64,000 nt of DNA from CAINVV01 sp037137375 (GTDB lineage: Bacteria; Bacteroidota; Bacteroidia; Bacteroidales; Prolixibacteraceae): the NCBI GenBank assembly GCA_037137375.1, contig JBAXKJ010000016.1:1-64000 (forward strand). Direction: 5' to 3'. The notes under the pieces were generated by a model. That model was not told the origin of the DNA. It made no database searches and saw only the letters and a list, made by a program, of their open reading frames with translations. Position 1 is the first letter of the stretch; each line of letters begins with the position of its first letter. This document shows positions 54,912-63,965 of this stretch, one piece after another. Made by a program: the position numbers and the translations under genes.

Positions 54912-55132
54912 AGAAACTAATATTTCTGCACTAAATTAAAATTCAAACTATTTTCCTTTACCGCCCCGGAGGGCAAACCTTAAACATCCGATCAACCGAC
55001 TTCGGTTAAATAAAGTAAGTACTTCTCAAGTCCCTTCCAACACCCTTACGGATGGTCCTTCTATTGCCGCGCTTATTCAGGAAATTTCTACCCGGAATAA
55101 TCATAAAAGAACGGAGGTGATCAATTTTTTCA
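54912..55132 (-). promoter_or_regulatory. Roughly 220-nt structured leader upstream of infA
   Basis: No supported ORF. On the minus strand I see paired elements: CATCCG near 55053 with CGGATG near 54985; a small hairpin AACCG-aagt-CGGTT (55009-54996); and a GC-rich hairpin around GCCCTCCGGGGC (about 54974-54962). It could be an autogenous r-protein leader, for instance for S4. The rest of the 54912-55282 gap is the promoter and upstream DNA. Confidence 0.4.
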
Positions 55133-55138
55133 GGTCGG

Positions 55139-55169
55139 CAAAGATACTGAAAAGAAAAAACAGATACAA
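55139..55169 (-). promoter_or_regulatory. Promoter of infA-rpmJ-rpsM-rpsK-rpsD-rpoA-rplQ
   Basis: Minus strand: TTG (55169-55167), 20-nt spacer, TATCTTTG (55146-55139), a full match. It gives this block its own transcript, separate from the secY end of the spc operon. Confidence 0.65.
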
Positions 55170-55282
55170 CACTCTCTTTAGGAAACAAGCAAACTTAAAT
55201 AAATTGATCTGAACGCATCAGCCGATAACTCTTTTGAGTTCCGGACTGATTTATAATGATGCTGTTACACAGCTAACTTGCT

Positions 55283-56626
55283 CTACATGGTTGCACCAGC
55301 GGTGCGACCCTTGATTCTTCCCGATTTCAGCAATCCGTCGTAATGACGCATCAACAAGTGACTCTCAATTTGCTGAAGCGTGTCAAGAATAACCCCGACA
55401 AGAATCAGAAGAGAAGTTCCTCCGAAGAAGTGCGCAAAAGATGAATTGATTCCTAAAATCATGGCAAAAGCAGGTAGGATTGTTATCAATCCAAGGAAGA
55501 TAGAGCCAGGCAGTGTAATTCTCGACATGATCGTATCGATGTATTCTGCCGTTCTTTTCCCAGGCTTGATACCAGGTATAAAACCGCCGTTCTTCTTCAT
55601 ATCCTCGGCCATTTGGTTAGGATTGATGGTGATAGCGGTATAGAAATAGGTGAAGACAATAACCATCAGAAACATGACAGTATTGTACCAAAAACCTGTG
55701 TAATTAGAGAAGCTTGCAAACATCTTACCAAGTGTCTCAGACGAAAATAGTCCGGCAACACTGGCAGGGATGAACATAATTGCCTGGGCAAAAATGATAG
55801 GCATAACACCTGCAGCATTCACTTTCAATGGAATATACTGACGTACACCACCATATTGACGGTTTCCGACAATTCTCTTTGCGTATTGTACCGGAACCTT
55901 GCGAGTTCCCTGTACCAGAAGTATTGTACTTGCAATAACAATCAGGAAGACAACCAACTCCACAATCAGCATGATAAAACCACGACCTTGTTCCGCAAGT
56001 CTGCTCACAAATTCCTGAGCGAGCGACTGTGGAAGGCGAGCGATGATACCGATCATAATAATCAGCGAAATACCATTCCCAATTCCTTTATCCGTGATCC
56101 TTTCACCAAGCCACATGATAAACATGGAACCTGCCGCAAGAACAATGGTGGAGGTGATATTGAAAGTAAGACTGCTTACCAGGAAAGCCTGTTCCGGCAA
56201 TTGGAACCTCAGATTGGCCAAATAAGCCCATCCCTGAAAGAATAAAATCACAACGGTCAGATAACGGGTCATCTGGTTGATCTTTCTCCTTCCGGATTCG
56301 CCCTCTTTCTGCAGACGCTGAATATACGGCACTGCAAAACCTAAGAGCTGAATAACAATCGAGGCACTGATATAAGGCATGATCCCCAATGCAAAAATAG
56401 ATGCATTAGAAAAAGCGCCTCCGGAGAACATGTTCAGCAGTCCAAGAATACCATCAGATGTCTGACTTCTTAAAGCTTCAAAATGAAGAGGATTAGGATC
56501 AATACCAGGTAAGATGACAAACGACCCGAAACGATAAACCATCAGGAATAACAGGGTAACACTTAGCCTGGATCTTAAATCCTCAATTTTATAAATGTTC
56601 TTGAGCGTCTCAATCAACTTTTTCAT
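55283..56626 (-). CDS. secY: Protein translocase subunit SecY
   Basis: 447 residues with ten TM segments. Signatures: FGSFVILPGIDPNPL, GIMPYISASIVIQLLGFAVP and TVMFLMVIVFTYFYTAITIN. Inner-membrane channel of the Sec system. Here it is the last gene of the spc block. Confidence 0.97.
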   Translation of the reverse strand: MKKLIETLKNIYKIEDLRSRLSVTLLFLMVYRFGSFVILPGIDPNPLHFEALRSQTSDGILGLLNMFSGGAFSNASIFALGIMPYISASIVIQLLGFAVPYIQRLQKEGESGRRKINQMTRYLTVVILFFQGWAYLANLRFQLPEQAFLVSSLTFNITSTIVLAAGSMFIMWLGERITDKGIGNGISLIIMIGIIARLPQSLAQEFVSRLAEQGRGFIMLIVELVVFLIVIASTILLVQGTRKVPVQYAKRIVGNRQYGGVRQYIPLKVNAAGVMPIIFAQAIMFIPASVAGLFSSETLGKMFASFSNYTGFWYNTVMFLMVIVFTYFYTAITINPNQMAEDMKKNGGFIPGIKPGKRTAEYIDTIMSRITLPGSIFLGLITILPAFAMILGINSSFAHFFGGTSLLILVGVILDTLQQIESHLLMRHYDGLLKSGRIKGRTAGATM

Positions 56627-56631
56627 CAGAA

Positions 56632-57078
56632 TCAGATTAATTCAGTAGTACCTTCCAATTTTTCAATGGCTTCCTTGGCTGTCTTGGAAAATGCGTGAGC
56701 TTTAACTTCCAATTTAGATTTCAATTCACCCTTAGCCAGGATTTTTACCTTGTCATTTTTACTGACGAATCCATGATCCAGGAATGTCTGGAAATCAACT
56801 GATGTCAGCGACAATTCTTCTGCCAGTTGCTGAAGAGTACTGAGGTTGATAGCCTTATATTCAACGCGATTGATATTCTTAAAGCCGAATTTTGGAACGA
56901 GTCGTTGCAAAGGCATTTGTCCTCCCTGGAAACCCTTTTTAGAAGAGTATCCTGAGCGGGACTTTGCACCTTTATGACCACGAGTGGATGTACCACCATG
57001 ACCAGAACCTTGACCGCGACCAATTCGCTTTTCTTTTCTTACAGAACCTGCAGCAGGTTTTAAGTTATTTAATTCCAT
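56632..57078 (-). CDS. rplO: 50S ribosomal protein L15
   Basis: 148 residues; MELNNLKPAAGSVRKEKRIG and GRGQGSGHGGTSTRGHKGAK near the start. Confidence 0.97.
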   Translation of the reverse strand: MELNNLKPAAGSVRKEKRIGRGQGSGHGGTSTRGHKGAKSRSGYSSKKGFQGGQMPLQRLVPKFGFKNINRVEYKAINLSTLQQLAEELSLTSVDFQTFLDHGFVSKNDKVKILAKGELKSKLEVKAHAFSKTAKEAIEKLEGTTELI

Positions 57079-57091
57079 TTATATAGAAATA

Positions 57092-57274
57092 TTATTCGTT
57101 AACTTCTTCAACCTTAACTAAATGCTGAAGCTTTCTAACCATACCAAGAATCTCGGGTGTTGACTCATGAATCTTTGGCTGATTCAATTTGTGTAGTCCG
57201 AGCGCATCGATAATTTTCTTTTGAGCCTTGGATGCGCCAATTTTGCTCTTAAACTGTGTAATACGAATTTTCAT
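57092..57274 (-). CDS. rpmD: 50S ribosomal protein L30
   Basis: About 60 residues from MKIRITQFKSKIG; a start two codons earlier is possible. LGLHKLNQPKIHE and the C-terminal VRKLQHLVKVEE are typical. Confidence 0.95.
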   Translation of the reverse strand: MKIRITQFKSKIGASKAQKKIIDALGLHKLNQPKIHESTPEILGMVRKLQHLVKVEEVNE

Positions 57275-57286
57275 GATCATTTAGAT

Positions 57287-57802
57287 TTATCCGTTAAACA
57301 CTTTGTCCAGAGCCACGCCTCGGTGTTCTGCAACAGTGTATGCATCCCTCAGTTCGATTAATGCCTCGAAAGTTGCTTTAACAAGGTTGTGCGGGTTGGA
57401 AGATCCTTTGGACTTAGCCAGAATATCATGAACTCCGACACTCTCAAGTACGGCACGCATAGCACCTCCGGCCTTCACACCGGTACCTGAAGAGGCAGGC
57501 TTCAATAATACATTTGCTCCTCCAAATTTCGCAGTTTGTTCGTGAGGAACAGTACCATGAATGATTGGAATCTTAACGAGGTTTTTCTTTGCAGCATCGA
57601 CGCCTTTGGCAATCGCCGCTGTTACCTCACTGGCTTTCCCTAGTCCCCATCCAACAATACCATCCTCGTTTCCGACGACGACAATTGCAGAAAAGCTGAA
57701 AGTTCTACCTCCTTTGGTAACCTTGGTGACCCGGTTGATTGCAACTAACCTGTCCTTAAGCTCGAGATCGCTGGTTTTTACTTTTTTAATATTTTTCGCC
57801 AT
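57287..57802 (-). CDS. rpsE: 30S ribosomal protein S5
   Basis: 171 residues; double-stranded RNA-binding part LKDRLVAINRVTKVTKGGRT and GTVPHEQTAKFGGANVLLKP. Confidence 0.97.
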   Translation of the reverse strand: MAKNIKKVKTSDLELKDRLVAINRVTKVTKGGRTFSFSAIVVVGNEDGIVGWGLGKASEVTAAIAKGVDAAKKNLVKIPIIHGTVPHEQTAKFGGANVLLKPASSGTGVKAGGAMRAVLESVGVHDILAKSKGSSNPHNLVKATFEALIELRDAYTVAEHRGVALDKVFNG

Positions 57803-57807
57803 AACGG

Positions 57808-58164
57808 TTATATTTTTAAACCTCCTTCACGTGCAGCTTCAGCAACTGCTTTAACTCGTCCATGATATAAATTACCTCCACGATCGAAACTGGCAGCAGT
57901 AATACCGGCAGCAAGTGCCTTTTCAGCAGCCATTTTTCCGACCAATGCGGCTTTTTCAGTTTTGGTTCCGGCTTGAGAAGCGATTTCTTTGTTTAATGAA
58001 GAAACTGCCAACAAGGTTTTTCCCGCTACATCGTCTACAAACTGAACAGATATCTGTTTATTGCTACGAAAGATACTCATGCGGGGGACCTCTGAGGAAC
58101 CGGAAATAACTTTCCGGATTCTCATGCGAATTCTATCTCTTCTTTGAATTTTTGTGAGAGCCAT
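57808..58164 (-). CDS. rplR: 50S ribosomal protein L18
   Basis: 118 residues; RRDRIRMRIRKVISGSSEVP at the N-terminus and FDRGGNLYHGRVKAVAEAAR at the C-terminus. Confidence 0.97.
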   Translation of the reverse strand: MALTKIQRRDRIRMRIRKVISGSSEVPRMSIFRSNKQISVQFVDDVAGKTLLAVSSLNKEIASQAGTKTEKAALVGKMAAEKALAAGITAASFDRGGNLYHGRVKAVAEAAREGGLKI

Positions 58165-58178
58165 AACTAGAAAATCAA

Positions 58179-58736
58179 TTATTTTTTAGAAGCCGACTTA
58201 CCAGCTTTACGACGTAAGACTTCGCCAACAAATTTAACACCCTTGCCTTTGTAAGGTTCCGGCATTCTGAATGACCTGATTTTTGCGGCAACATGTCCGA
58301 TCAGCTGTTTGTCAGCACACTTAAGTGTAATAATCGGGTTGGCACGTTTATCAGTAACAGCAGTAACGCTAACCTCTTTTGGTAATTGAAGGTAAGTATG
58401 GTGAGAATGTCCAAGCACCAGGTCAAGAACCTGTTCCTGGGATTCAGCACGATATCCGACTCCAACTAGCTCGAGCTTAACTTCATAGCCTTTTGAAACA
58501 CCCTGAACCATATTGCTCAGGAGTGAGCGGTACAAGCCGTGCATGGCACGGTGACGTTTTTGATCAGTAGGACGCTTTACCAAAATCTGGTTATTTTCAA
58601 CCACCACTTCGATGTCTTTGTCTACTTTCTGAAATAATGTACCCAGAGCTCCTTTAACGGTGACAATATTTTCACTGTCCACGCTTAACGTAACTCCGGC
58701 GGGTAAATCAATTGGAAGTTTTCCTATCCTTGACAT
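58179..58736 (-). CDS. rplF: 50S ribosomal protein L6
   Basis: 185 residues; MSRIGKLPIDLPAGVTLSVD and PEPYKGKGVKFVGEVLRRKA. Confidence 0.97.
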   Translation of the reverse strand: MSRIGKLPIDLPAGVTLSVDSENIVTVKGALGTLFQKVDKDIEVVVENNQILVKRPTDQKRHRAMHGLYRSLLSNMVQGVSKGYEVKLELVGVGYRAESQEQVLDLVLGHSHHTYLQLPKEVSVTAVTDKRANPIITLKCADKQLIGHVAAKIRSFRMPEPYKGKGVKFVGEVLRRKAGKSASKK

Positions 58737-58751
58737 AATATTCCTCCTTAA

Positions 58752-59150
58752 TTAATAAACGTAACATAATATTTCACCACCAACATTCAAATCTTTTGCT
58801 TCTTTATCGGTGATCACACCTTTGGAAGTAGAAATGATAGCTATACCCAAACCGTTCAATACTCGCGGAACATCTTCAATACCACAGTAGCGGCGAAGTC
58901 CTGGTTTTGACACACGTTTTAGATTTTTGATCGCCGGAGTACCATCAGCAGGATGATATTTAAGGGCAATTTTTATGCTTCCCTGATAGTTGACTTCGTC
59001 GTCAAACTTATAATTGAGTATATACCCCTTTTCTTTCAGAATTTTGGTAATCTCTTTTTTAATGTTGGACGCAGGGATTTCCACGACTTTATGTTTTGCC
59101 TTAATGGCATTTCTGAGTCGGGTTAAATAATCTGCAATAGGATCTGTCAT
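58752..59150 (-). CDS. rpsH: 30S ribosomal protein S8
   Basis: 132 residues; MTDPIADYLTRLRNAIKAKH and GIAIISTSKGVITDKEAKDL. S8 is a known repressor of spc operon translation in enterobacteria. Confidence 0.97.
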   Translation of the reverse strand: MTDPIADYLTRLRNAIKAKHKVVEIPASNIKKEITKILKEKGYILNYKFDDEVNYQGSIKIALKYHPADGTPAIKNLKRVSKPGLRRYCGIEDVPRVLNGLGIAIISTSKGVITDKEAKDLNVGGEILCYVY

Positions 59151-59171
59151 CTTTACAATAATGTTAAACGA

Positions 59172-59441
59172 TTACCAACTTGCTTTTTTAACTCCAGGTA
59201 TTAGGCCACTTGAGGCCATTTCCCGGAATTGAATTCTTGAAACACCAAACTGACGCATATATCCTTTCGGACGACCTGTCAGTTTACAACGATTGTGCAG
59301 TCTGATCTTTGCCGAATTCTTTGGCAGAAGGCTCATACCGATGTAATCACCTTCAGCTTTAAGTTTGGCACGTTTTGCTGCAAATCTTTCTACGAGTTTT
59401 GCACGCTTTACCTCGCGGGCTTTCATCGATTCTTTAGCCAT
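59172..59441 (-). CDS. rpsN: 30S ribosomal protein S14, zinc-independent form
   Basis: 89 residues. RLHNRCKLTGRPKGYMRQFG shows one cysteine only, so the CxxC...CxxC zinc ribbon of short S14 is absent. Confidence 0.96.
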   Translation of the reverse strand: MAKESMKAREVKRAKLVERFAAKRAKLKAEGDYIGMSLLPKNSAKIRLHNRCKLTGRPKGYMRQFGVSRIQFREMASSGLIPGVKKASW

Positions 59442-59446
59442 ATCTT

Positions 59447-60004
59447 CTAGTTCTTTTTAGCGTTCTTGAAGGGTAAACCAAAACTTTTCAGTAGAGCATA
59501 TCCCTCTTCGTCATTCTTCGCAGTTGTCACGAAGGTGATGTTGTAGCCATTCATCTTGGTTACTTTATCCATCACGATTTCAGGAAAAATAATCTGCTCG
59601 GTAACACCAAGGGTATAGTTGCCACTACCGTCGAACTTATCGGAAATACCTTTAAAGTCGCGGATGCGGGGCAGTGCAATAGATACCAAACGATCCAGAA
59701 ACTCGTACATGCGCTCGCTGCGCAGGGTAACCCGAACACCGATTGGCATTTTTTTACGAAGTTTAAAGTTGGCGATGTCTTTGCGGGAGATGGTCGATAC
59801 AGGTTTCTGACCGCAGATAGCAGAAAGTTCCTCCAAGGCAACTTCCATGATCTTCTTGTCGGCAATTGCAGAACCAAGACCTTGATTAATGATAATTTTC
59901 TCGAGTACCGGAACCTGCATAACAGATTTGTAATTAAACTCTTTCTGCATCGCAGGAACAATCTCCTCTTGATATTTACGCTTAAATGTAGGTACGTATC
60001 CCAT
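59447..60004 (-). CDS. rplE: 50S ribosomal protein L5
   Basis: 185 residues; VMQVPVLEKIIINQGLGSAI and LRSERMYEFLDRLVSIALPR. Shares one base with rplX. Confidence 0.97.
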   Translation of the reverse strand: MGYVPTFKRKYQEEIVPAMQKEFNYKSVMQVPVLEKIIINQGLGSAIADKKIMEVALEELSAICGQKPVSTISRKDIANFKLRKKMPIGVRVTLRSERMYEFLDRLVSIALPRIRDFKGISDKFDGSGNYTLGVTEQIIFPEIVMDKVTKMNGYNITFVTTAKNDEEGYALLKSFGLPFKNAKKN

Positions 60005-60327
60005 TACTTAATCTCCTCTCCTGATTTTTTTGAATACCTTACTAGCTTACCGTTCTTATCGAGTTTACGCCCGATACGGGTTGGTTTCCCTGTTTTAGGA
60101 TCCTTCAGCATCAGGTTGGAAACGTGAATAGACGCTTCCTGCTTGATGATGCCTCCCTGGGGATGCTTGGAGTTTGGCTTGGTATGCTTAGATACCAGGT
60201 TCACTCCCTCAACAATGGCACGATCCTTTTCTTTGACCACTTCAAGTACTTTCCCTTCGGAGCCTCTTGAATTGCCGGAGATAACGACGACCGTGTCTCC
60301 TTTCTTAACATGTAATTTTTTCTGCAT
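60004..60327 (-). CDS. rplX: 50S ribosomal protein L24
   Basis: 107 residues with the KOW motif KGDTVVVISGNSRGSEGKVL. Confidence 0.97.
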   Translation of the reverse strand: MQKKLHVKKGDTVVVISGNSRGSEGKVLEVVKEKDRAIVEGVNLVSKHTKPNSKHPQGGIIKQEASIHVSNLMLKDPKTGKPTRIGRKLDKNGKLVRYSKKSGEEIK

Positions 60328-60342
60328 GGTCTCTATTAAATA

Positions 60343-60708
60343 TTAAAGTACTTCAGGTGCTAGAGAGACAATTTTCATATAGTTATCACGTAGTTCCCTG
60401 GCCACCGGCCCGAAAATACGCGTTCCCCTCATCTCACCTGCAGCATTAAGCAGCACGATGGCATTGTCATCAAAACGGATATAGGAACCGTCACTGCGAC
60501 GCACTTCTTTTGAGGTGCGTACAACGACAGCTTTTGAAACTGAACCCTTTTTGGTATCGCTGCCTGGAAGTGCAGTTTTTACTGTCACAACAACTTTGTC
60601 TCCAACAGAGGCGTAACGTTTCTTCGTTCCACCTAATACCCGAATGACCAGGGCTGTTTTTGCACCGCTGTTATCTGCGACTGTACAACGTGATTCTTGC
60701 TGTAACAT
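60343..60708 (-). CDS. rplN: 50S ribosomal protein L14
   Basis: 121 residues; CTVADNSGAKTALVIRVLGG and GTRIFGPVARELRDNYMKIV. Confidence 0.97.
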   Translation of the reverse strand: MLQQESRCTVADNSGAKTALVIRVLGGTKKRYASVGDKVVVTVKTALPGSDTKKGSVSKAVVVRTSKEVRRSDGSYIRFDDNAIVLLNAAGEMRGTRIFGPVARELRDNYMKIVSLAPEVL

Positions 60709-60710
60709 GG

Positions 60711-60977
60711 TTATTTAGCTCTTTCTAAGATTTTAACTAATCTCCACCCTTTTTGTTTTGAAAGAGGGCGGGTTTCCATAATTAAGACGGTATCGCCAAT
60801 ATTGCACTCGTTCTTCTCATCGTGAGCATGGAACTTGGTAGTCCTGTTCACAAATTTTCCGTAGATCGGGTGCTTTTCTTTACCCTTCTCCGCAACAACA
60901 ATGGTCTTTTCCATCTTGTTACTGGTTACTACTCCGATACGCTCTTTACGAAGATTTCTTGTTTCCATAGTCATCAT
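60711..60977 (-). CDS. rpsQ: 30S ribosomal protein S17
   Basis: Up to 88 residues (METRNLRKERIGVVTSNKME). The start may be one of three closely spaced ATGs; it overlaps rpmC by 4 nt. Confidence 0.96.
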   Translation of the reverse strand: MMTMETRNLRKERIGVVTSNKMEKTIVVAEKGKEKHPIYGKFVNRTTKFHAHDEKNECNIGDTVLIMETRPLSKQKGWRLVKILERAK

Positions 60978-61171
60978 TTTTTTTCGATTTGACGTTTGCG
61001 CATTTCGGTACTAAGACGGGCGATATTCTTACGGGCATACCGTATTTTCATTGGATTATCAAGTGGATTTACGCTGTGATTCAAACACATACGTGTCATT
61101 TCCTCTTTCCCAATCGCAAGTTTTTCCGTGATTTCAGCTGTTGTTAGCTCTTTGATTTCTGAAGTTTTCAT
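60974..61171 (-). CDS. rpmC: 50S ribosomal protein L29
   Basis: 65-residue helical protein; MKTSEIKELTTAEITEKLAI and KNIARLSTEMRKRQ. Confidence 0.96.
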   Translation of the reverse strand: MKTSEIKELTTAEITEKLAIGKEEMTRMCLNHSVNPLDNPMKIRYARKNIARLSTEMRKRQIEKK

Positions 61172-61605
61172 TACTCAATAGTTGAAGATTCTACAAAATC
61201 GCGTCGTACAACAAACTTCGTACTCACCGGAAATTTCTGGGCTCCCAGGCGTAAAGCTTCTTTAGCCAGATCAAAAGGAACTCCTTCGATCTCGATTAGA
61301 ATGCGGCCGGGAGTTACTGTGGCAACAAATCCCTCCGGTGCACCTTTACCTTTACCCATACGAACCTCGGCTGGTTTCTTGGTAATTGGCTTATCCGGAA
61401 ATATCCTGATCCAAATTTGTCCCTGGCGCTGCATGTGACGCGTTACTGCAACACGGGCTGCCTCAATCTGGCGACCTGTAATCCATGCAGTTTCCAAGCT
61501 CTTTATCGCAAAAGATCCAAACGATAATTGGTTGCCGCGTTGTGCGTTACCTTTTAGTTTGCCCTTCTGAACTCTTCTAAATTTTACTTTCTTTGGCTGT
61601 AACAT
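61171..61605 (-). CDS. rplP: 50S ribosomal protein L16
   Basis: 144 residues; LQPKKVKFRRVQKGKLKGNA and GKGKGAPEGFVATVTPGRIL. Confidence 0.97.
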   Translation of the reverse strand: MLQPKKVKFRRVQKGKLKGNAQRGNQLSFGSFAIKSLETAWITGRQIEAARVAVTRHMQRQGQIWIRIFPDKPITKKPAEVRMGKGKGAPEGFVATVTPGRILIEIEGVPFDLAKEALRLGAQKFPVSTKFVVRRDFVESSTIE

Positions 61606-61638
61606 CTTGTTTCGCTTTGTCGATGGTTATCAGACTAA

Positions 61639-62373
61639 TTACTTTTTACGCTTTCTAAAGCCGCCTTTGCCACCTGCTGGTGGGGCCGGACGTGGATTAG
61701 TGCCGCGAGATTGCTGTGCCTGACCAACGTTTGGTGAAAGATCACGTTTACCGTAAATCTCACCTCTGCAGATCCAAACCTTGATACCGATCAAACCGGT
61801 CTTGGTTAAAGCTTCAGCCAGTGCGTAGTCTATATCGGCTCTTAAAGTATGCAAAGGAGTTCTACCTTCTTTGTACATTTCCGAACGGGCCATTTCAGCA
61901 CCATTCAGACGACCCGAACACAATACCTTGATCCCTTCAGCGCCCATACGCATGGTTGCAGCGATGGCCATCTTCGTTGCACGACGATAGGCAATCTTAC
62001 CTTCTACCTGGCGGGCAATGTTGTTGGCAACAATCTGAGCATCCAATTCAGGACGTTTGATTTCAAAGATATTGATCTGAACTTCCTTCTTAGTGATCTT
62101 TTTCAACTCCTCCTTGAGTTTGTCTACTTCCTGACCACCTTTACCTATAATAATACCGGGTCTGGAAGTCTGAACAGTAATGGTGATCAGTTTCAAGGTA
62201 CGTTCAATGATTATCTTTGAAATACTCGCTTTTGCAAGACGTGCATTCAGATAAGCCCTGATTTTGTGATCCTCGATCAGTTTTTCACCGTAATTGTTCC
62301 CTCCGAACCAGTTGGAATCCCATCCTCTGATGATTCCAAGCCTATTAGAAATCGGATTTACTTTTTGTCCCAT
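61639..62373 (-). CDS. rpsC: 30S ribosomal protein S3
   Basis: 244 residues; KH domain with RPGIIIGKGGQEVDKLKEEL and a basic Gly/Arg/Lys C-terminal tail. Confidence 0.97.
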   Translation of the reverse strand: MGQKVNPISNRLGIIRGWDSNWFGGNNYGEKLIEDHKIRAYLNARLAKASISKIIIERTLKLITITVQTSRPGIIIGKGGQEVDKLKEELKKITKKEVQINIFEIKRPELDAQIVANNIARQVEGKIAYRRATKMAIAATMRMGAEGIKVLCSGRLNGAEMARSEMYKEGRTPLHTLRADIDYALAEALTKTGLIGIKVWICRGEIYGKRDLSPNVGQAQQSRGTNPRPAPPAGGKGGFRKRKK

Positions 62374-62377
62374 ATTA

Positions 62378-62794
62378 TTATTTCGTATTTTCTTCTACAA
62401 CATTTTTACTTGCTAAACGGACAGTTACGTGATTCGAACGCTTCCTGATACGGTGTCCTCTTCCTTGCGGAGCCGGACGGAGACGTTTCAGCATGCGAGC
62501 CGAATCAACAAAAACTTCCTGCACGTATAGGTTGCTTTCTTCAAGTCTAACCCCTTCATTTTTAGCCTGCCAGTTTGCAACGGCCGACAAAAGGAGTTTT
62601 TCTACTCTGCGTGATGCCTCTTTGGAAGAGAACTTCAATACGTCGAGTGCACGATTTACCGCCATTCCACGAATCATATCGGTAACAAGGCGCATCTTAC
62701 GCGGCGAAGTGGGACAATCACGCAAAACAGCCTGACATCTCTGCTTAGTTGCTTCGTTGAGCAATTCAGCGCTTTGCTTTTTTCTAGAACCCAT
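62378..62794 (-). CDS. rplV: 50S ribosomal protein L22
   Basis: 138 residues; LRDCPTSPRKMRLVTDMIRG and PAPQGRGHRIRKRSNHVTVR. Confidence 0.97.
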   Translation of the reverse strand: MGSRKKQSAELLNEATKQRCQAVLRDCPTSPRKMRLVTDMIRGMAVNRALDVLKFSSKEASRRVEKLLLSAVANWQAKNEGVRLEESNLYVQEVFVDSARMLKRLRPAPQGRGHRIRKRSNHVTVRLASKNVVEENTK

Positions 62795-62837
62795 CTTGGT
62801 ACTTTTTACTTCTATTATACATATCCGCGTTCATGGC

Positions 62838-63107
62838 TTATTTCTTCTTATTGCCACCATGACCTCTGAAGGTGCGGGTAGGAGAAAACTCACCCAGTTT
62901 GTGTCCAACCATGTTCTCAGTAACATAAACCGGAATAAACTTATTCCCGTTGTGAACTGCAATGGTATGTCCTACAAAATCAGGCGAAATCATTGAATGT
63001 CTTGCCCACGTTTTCACGATCGACTTCTTTGCTGCTTCATTCAGAATCAGCACTTTTTTCTCCAACTTAAAGTCGATGAAAGGGCCTTTTTTTAACGAAC
63101 GACTCAT
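62838..63107 (-). CDS. rpsS: 30S ribosomal protein S19
   Basis: 89 residues; MSRSLKKGPFIDFKLEKKVL and GHKLGEFSPTRTFRGHGGNK. Confidence 0.97.
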   Translation of the reverse strand: MSRSLKKGPFIDFKLEKKVLILNEAAKKSIVKTWARHSMISPDFVGHTIAVHNGNKFIPVYVTENMVGHKLGEFSPTRTFRGHGGNKKK

Positions 63108-63130
63108 AATCTACTCAGTTTTTTTAGCGA

Positions 63131-63958
63131 TTATTTTTTCCTACGTTCAATAATGTACTTGGTCGAAGACTTTTTCTTCGAGCGGGTCTTGTAACCCTTC
63201 GCAAGCAACCCTTTACGTGAACGCGGATGTCCACCGGATGCACGTCCTTCACCACCACCCATAGGGTGATCCACAGGGTTCATGGCTACACCACGAACAC
63301 GGGGACGACGCCCCAACCAGCGGCTTCGACCGGCTTTTCCTGATCTTTCAAGGGCATGATCGGCGTTTCCTACAGTACCTACCGTTGCACGACATGCAAC
63401 CAGTACCATACGTGACTCGCCTGAGGGGAGTTTAATGATGGCGTATCGTCCTTCACGTGAAGTGAGTTGCGCATAAGTACCGGCTGAACGGGCCATTATT
63501 CCGCCTTGTCCGGGATGCAACTCAATATTGTGAACGATTGTACCAAGAGGTATTTTTCCAAGAGGTAGCGAATTACCGATCTCAGGAGCTACTTCAGGCC
63601 CGCTAATTACCGTCTGACCAACTTCAAGGCCATTCGGTGCAAGCATGTAGCGCTTCTCTCCATCGGCATATACCAAGAGTGCAATACGTGCAGTACGATT
63701 TGGATCATACTGAATCGAATCAACACGTGCAGGAATATTGTCCTTTTCGCGGACAAAATCTATTACACGATATTTTCTCTTGTGCCCGCCACCTATATAC
63801 CTCATTGTCATCACACCGCTGGTATTTCTACCACCGGTACTCTTCATGGGCCTTAACAATGATTTTTCAGGTGTATTGCCAGTTGTAATTGAGTCAAAAG
63901 TACCAATGACTTTGTGCCTTTGACCCGGAGTTACAGGTTTTAACTTTCTAACTGCCAT
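63131..63958 (-). CDS. rplB: 50S ribosomal protein L2
   Basis: 275 residues; RNTSGVMTMRYIGGGHKRKY and the peptidyl-transferase-near RGVAMNPVDHPMGGGEGRAS. Confidence 0.98.
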   Translation of the reverse strand: MAVRKLKPVTPGQRHKVIGTFDSITTGNTPEKSLLRPMKSTGGRNTSGVMTMRYIGGGHKRKYRVIDFVREKDNIPARVDSIQYDPNRTARIALLVYADGEKRYMLAPNGLEVGQTVISGPEVAPEIGNSLPLGKIPLGTIVHNIELHPGQGGIMARSAGTYAQLTSREGRYAIIKLPSGESRMVLVACRATVGTVGNADHALERSGKAGRSRWLGRRPRVRGVAMNPVDHPMGGGEGRASGGHPRSRKGLLAKGYKTRSKKKSSTKYIIERRKK

Positions 63959-63965
63959 TTTTTAC

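Noticed and set aside
55006..55188. 60-residue minus-strand ORF in the infA-secY gap
   Set aside because: It spans the promoter at 55139-55169, has no resemblance to Map or another ribosomal-cluster gene, and its codon pattern is poor.
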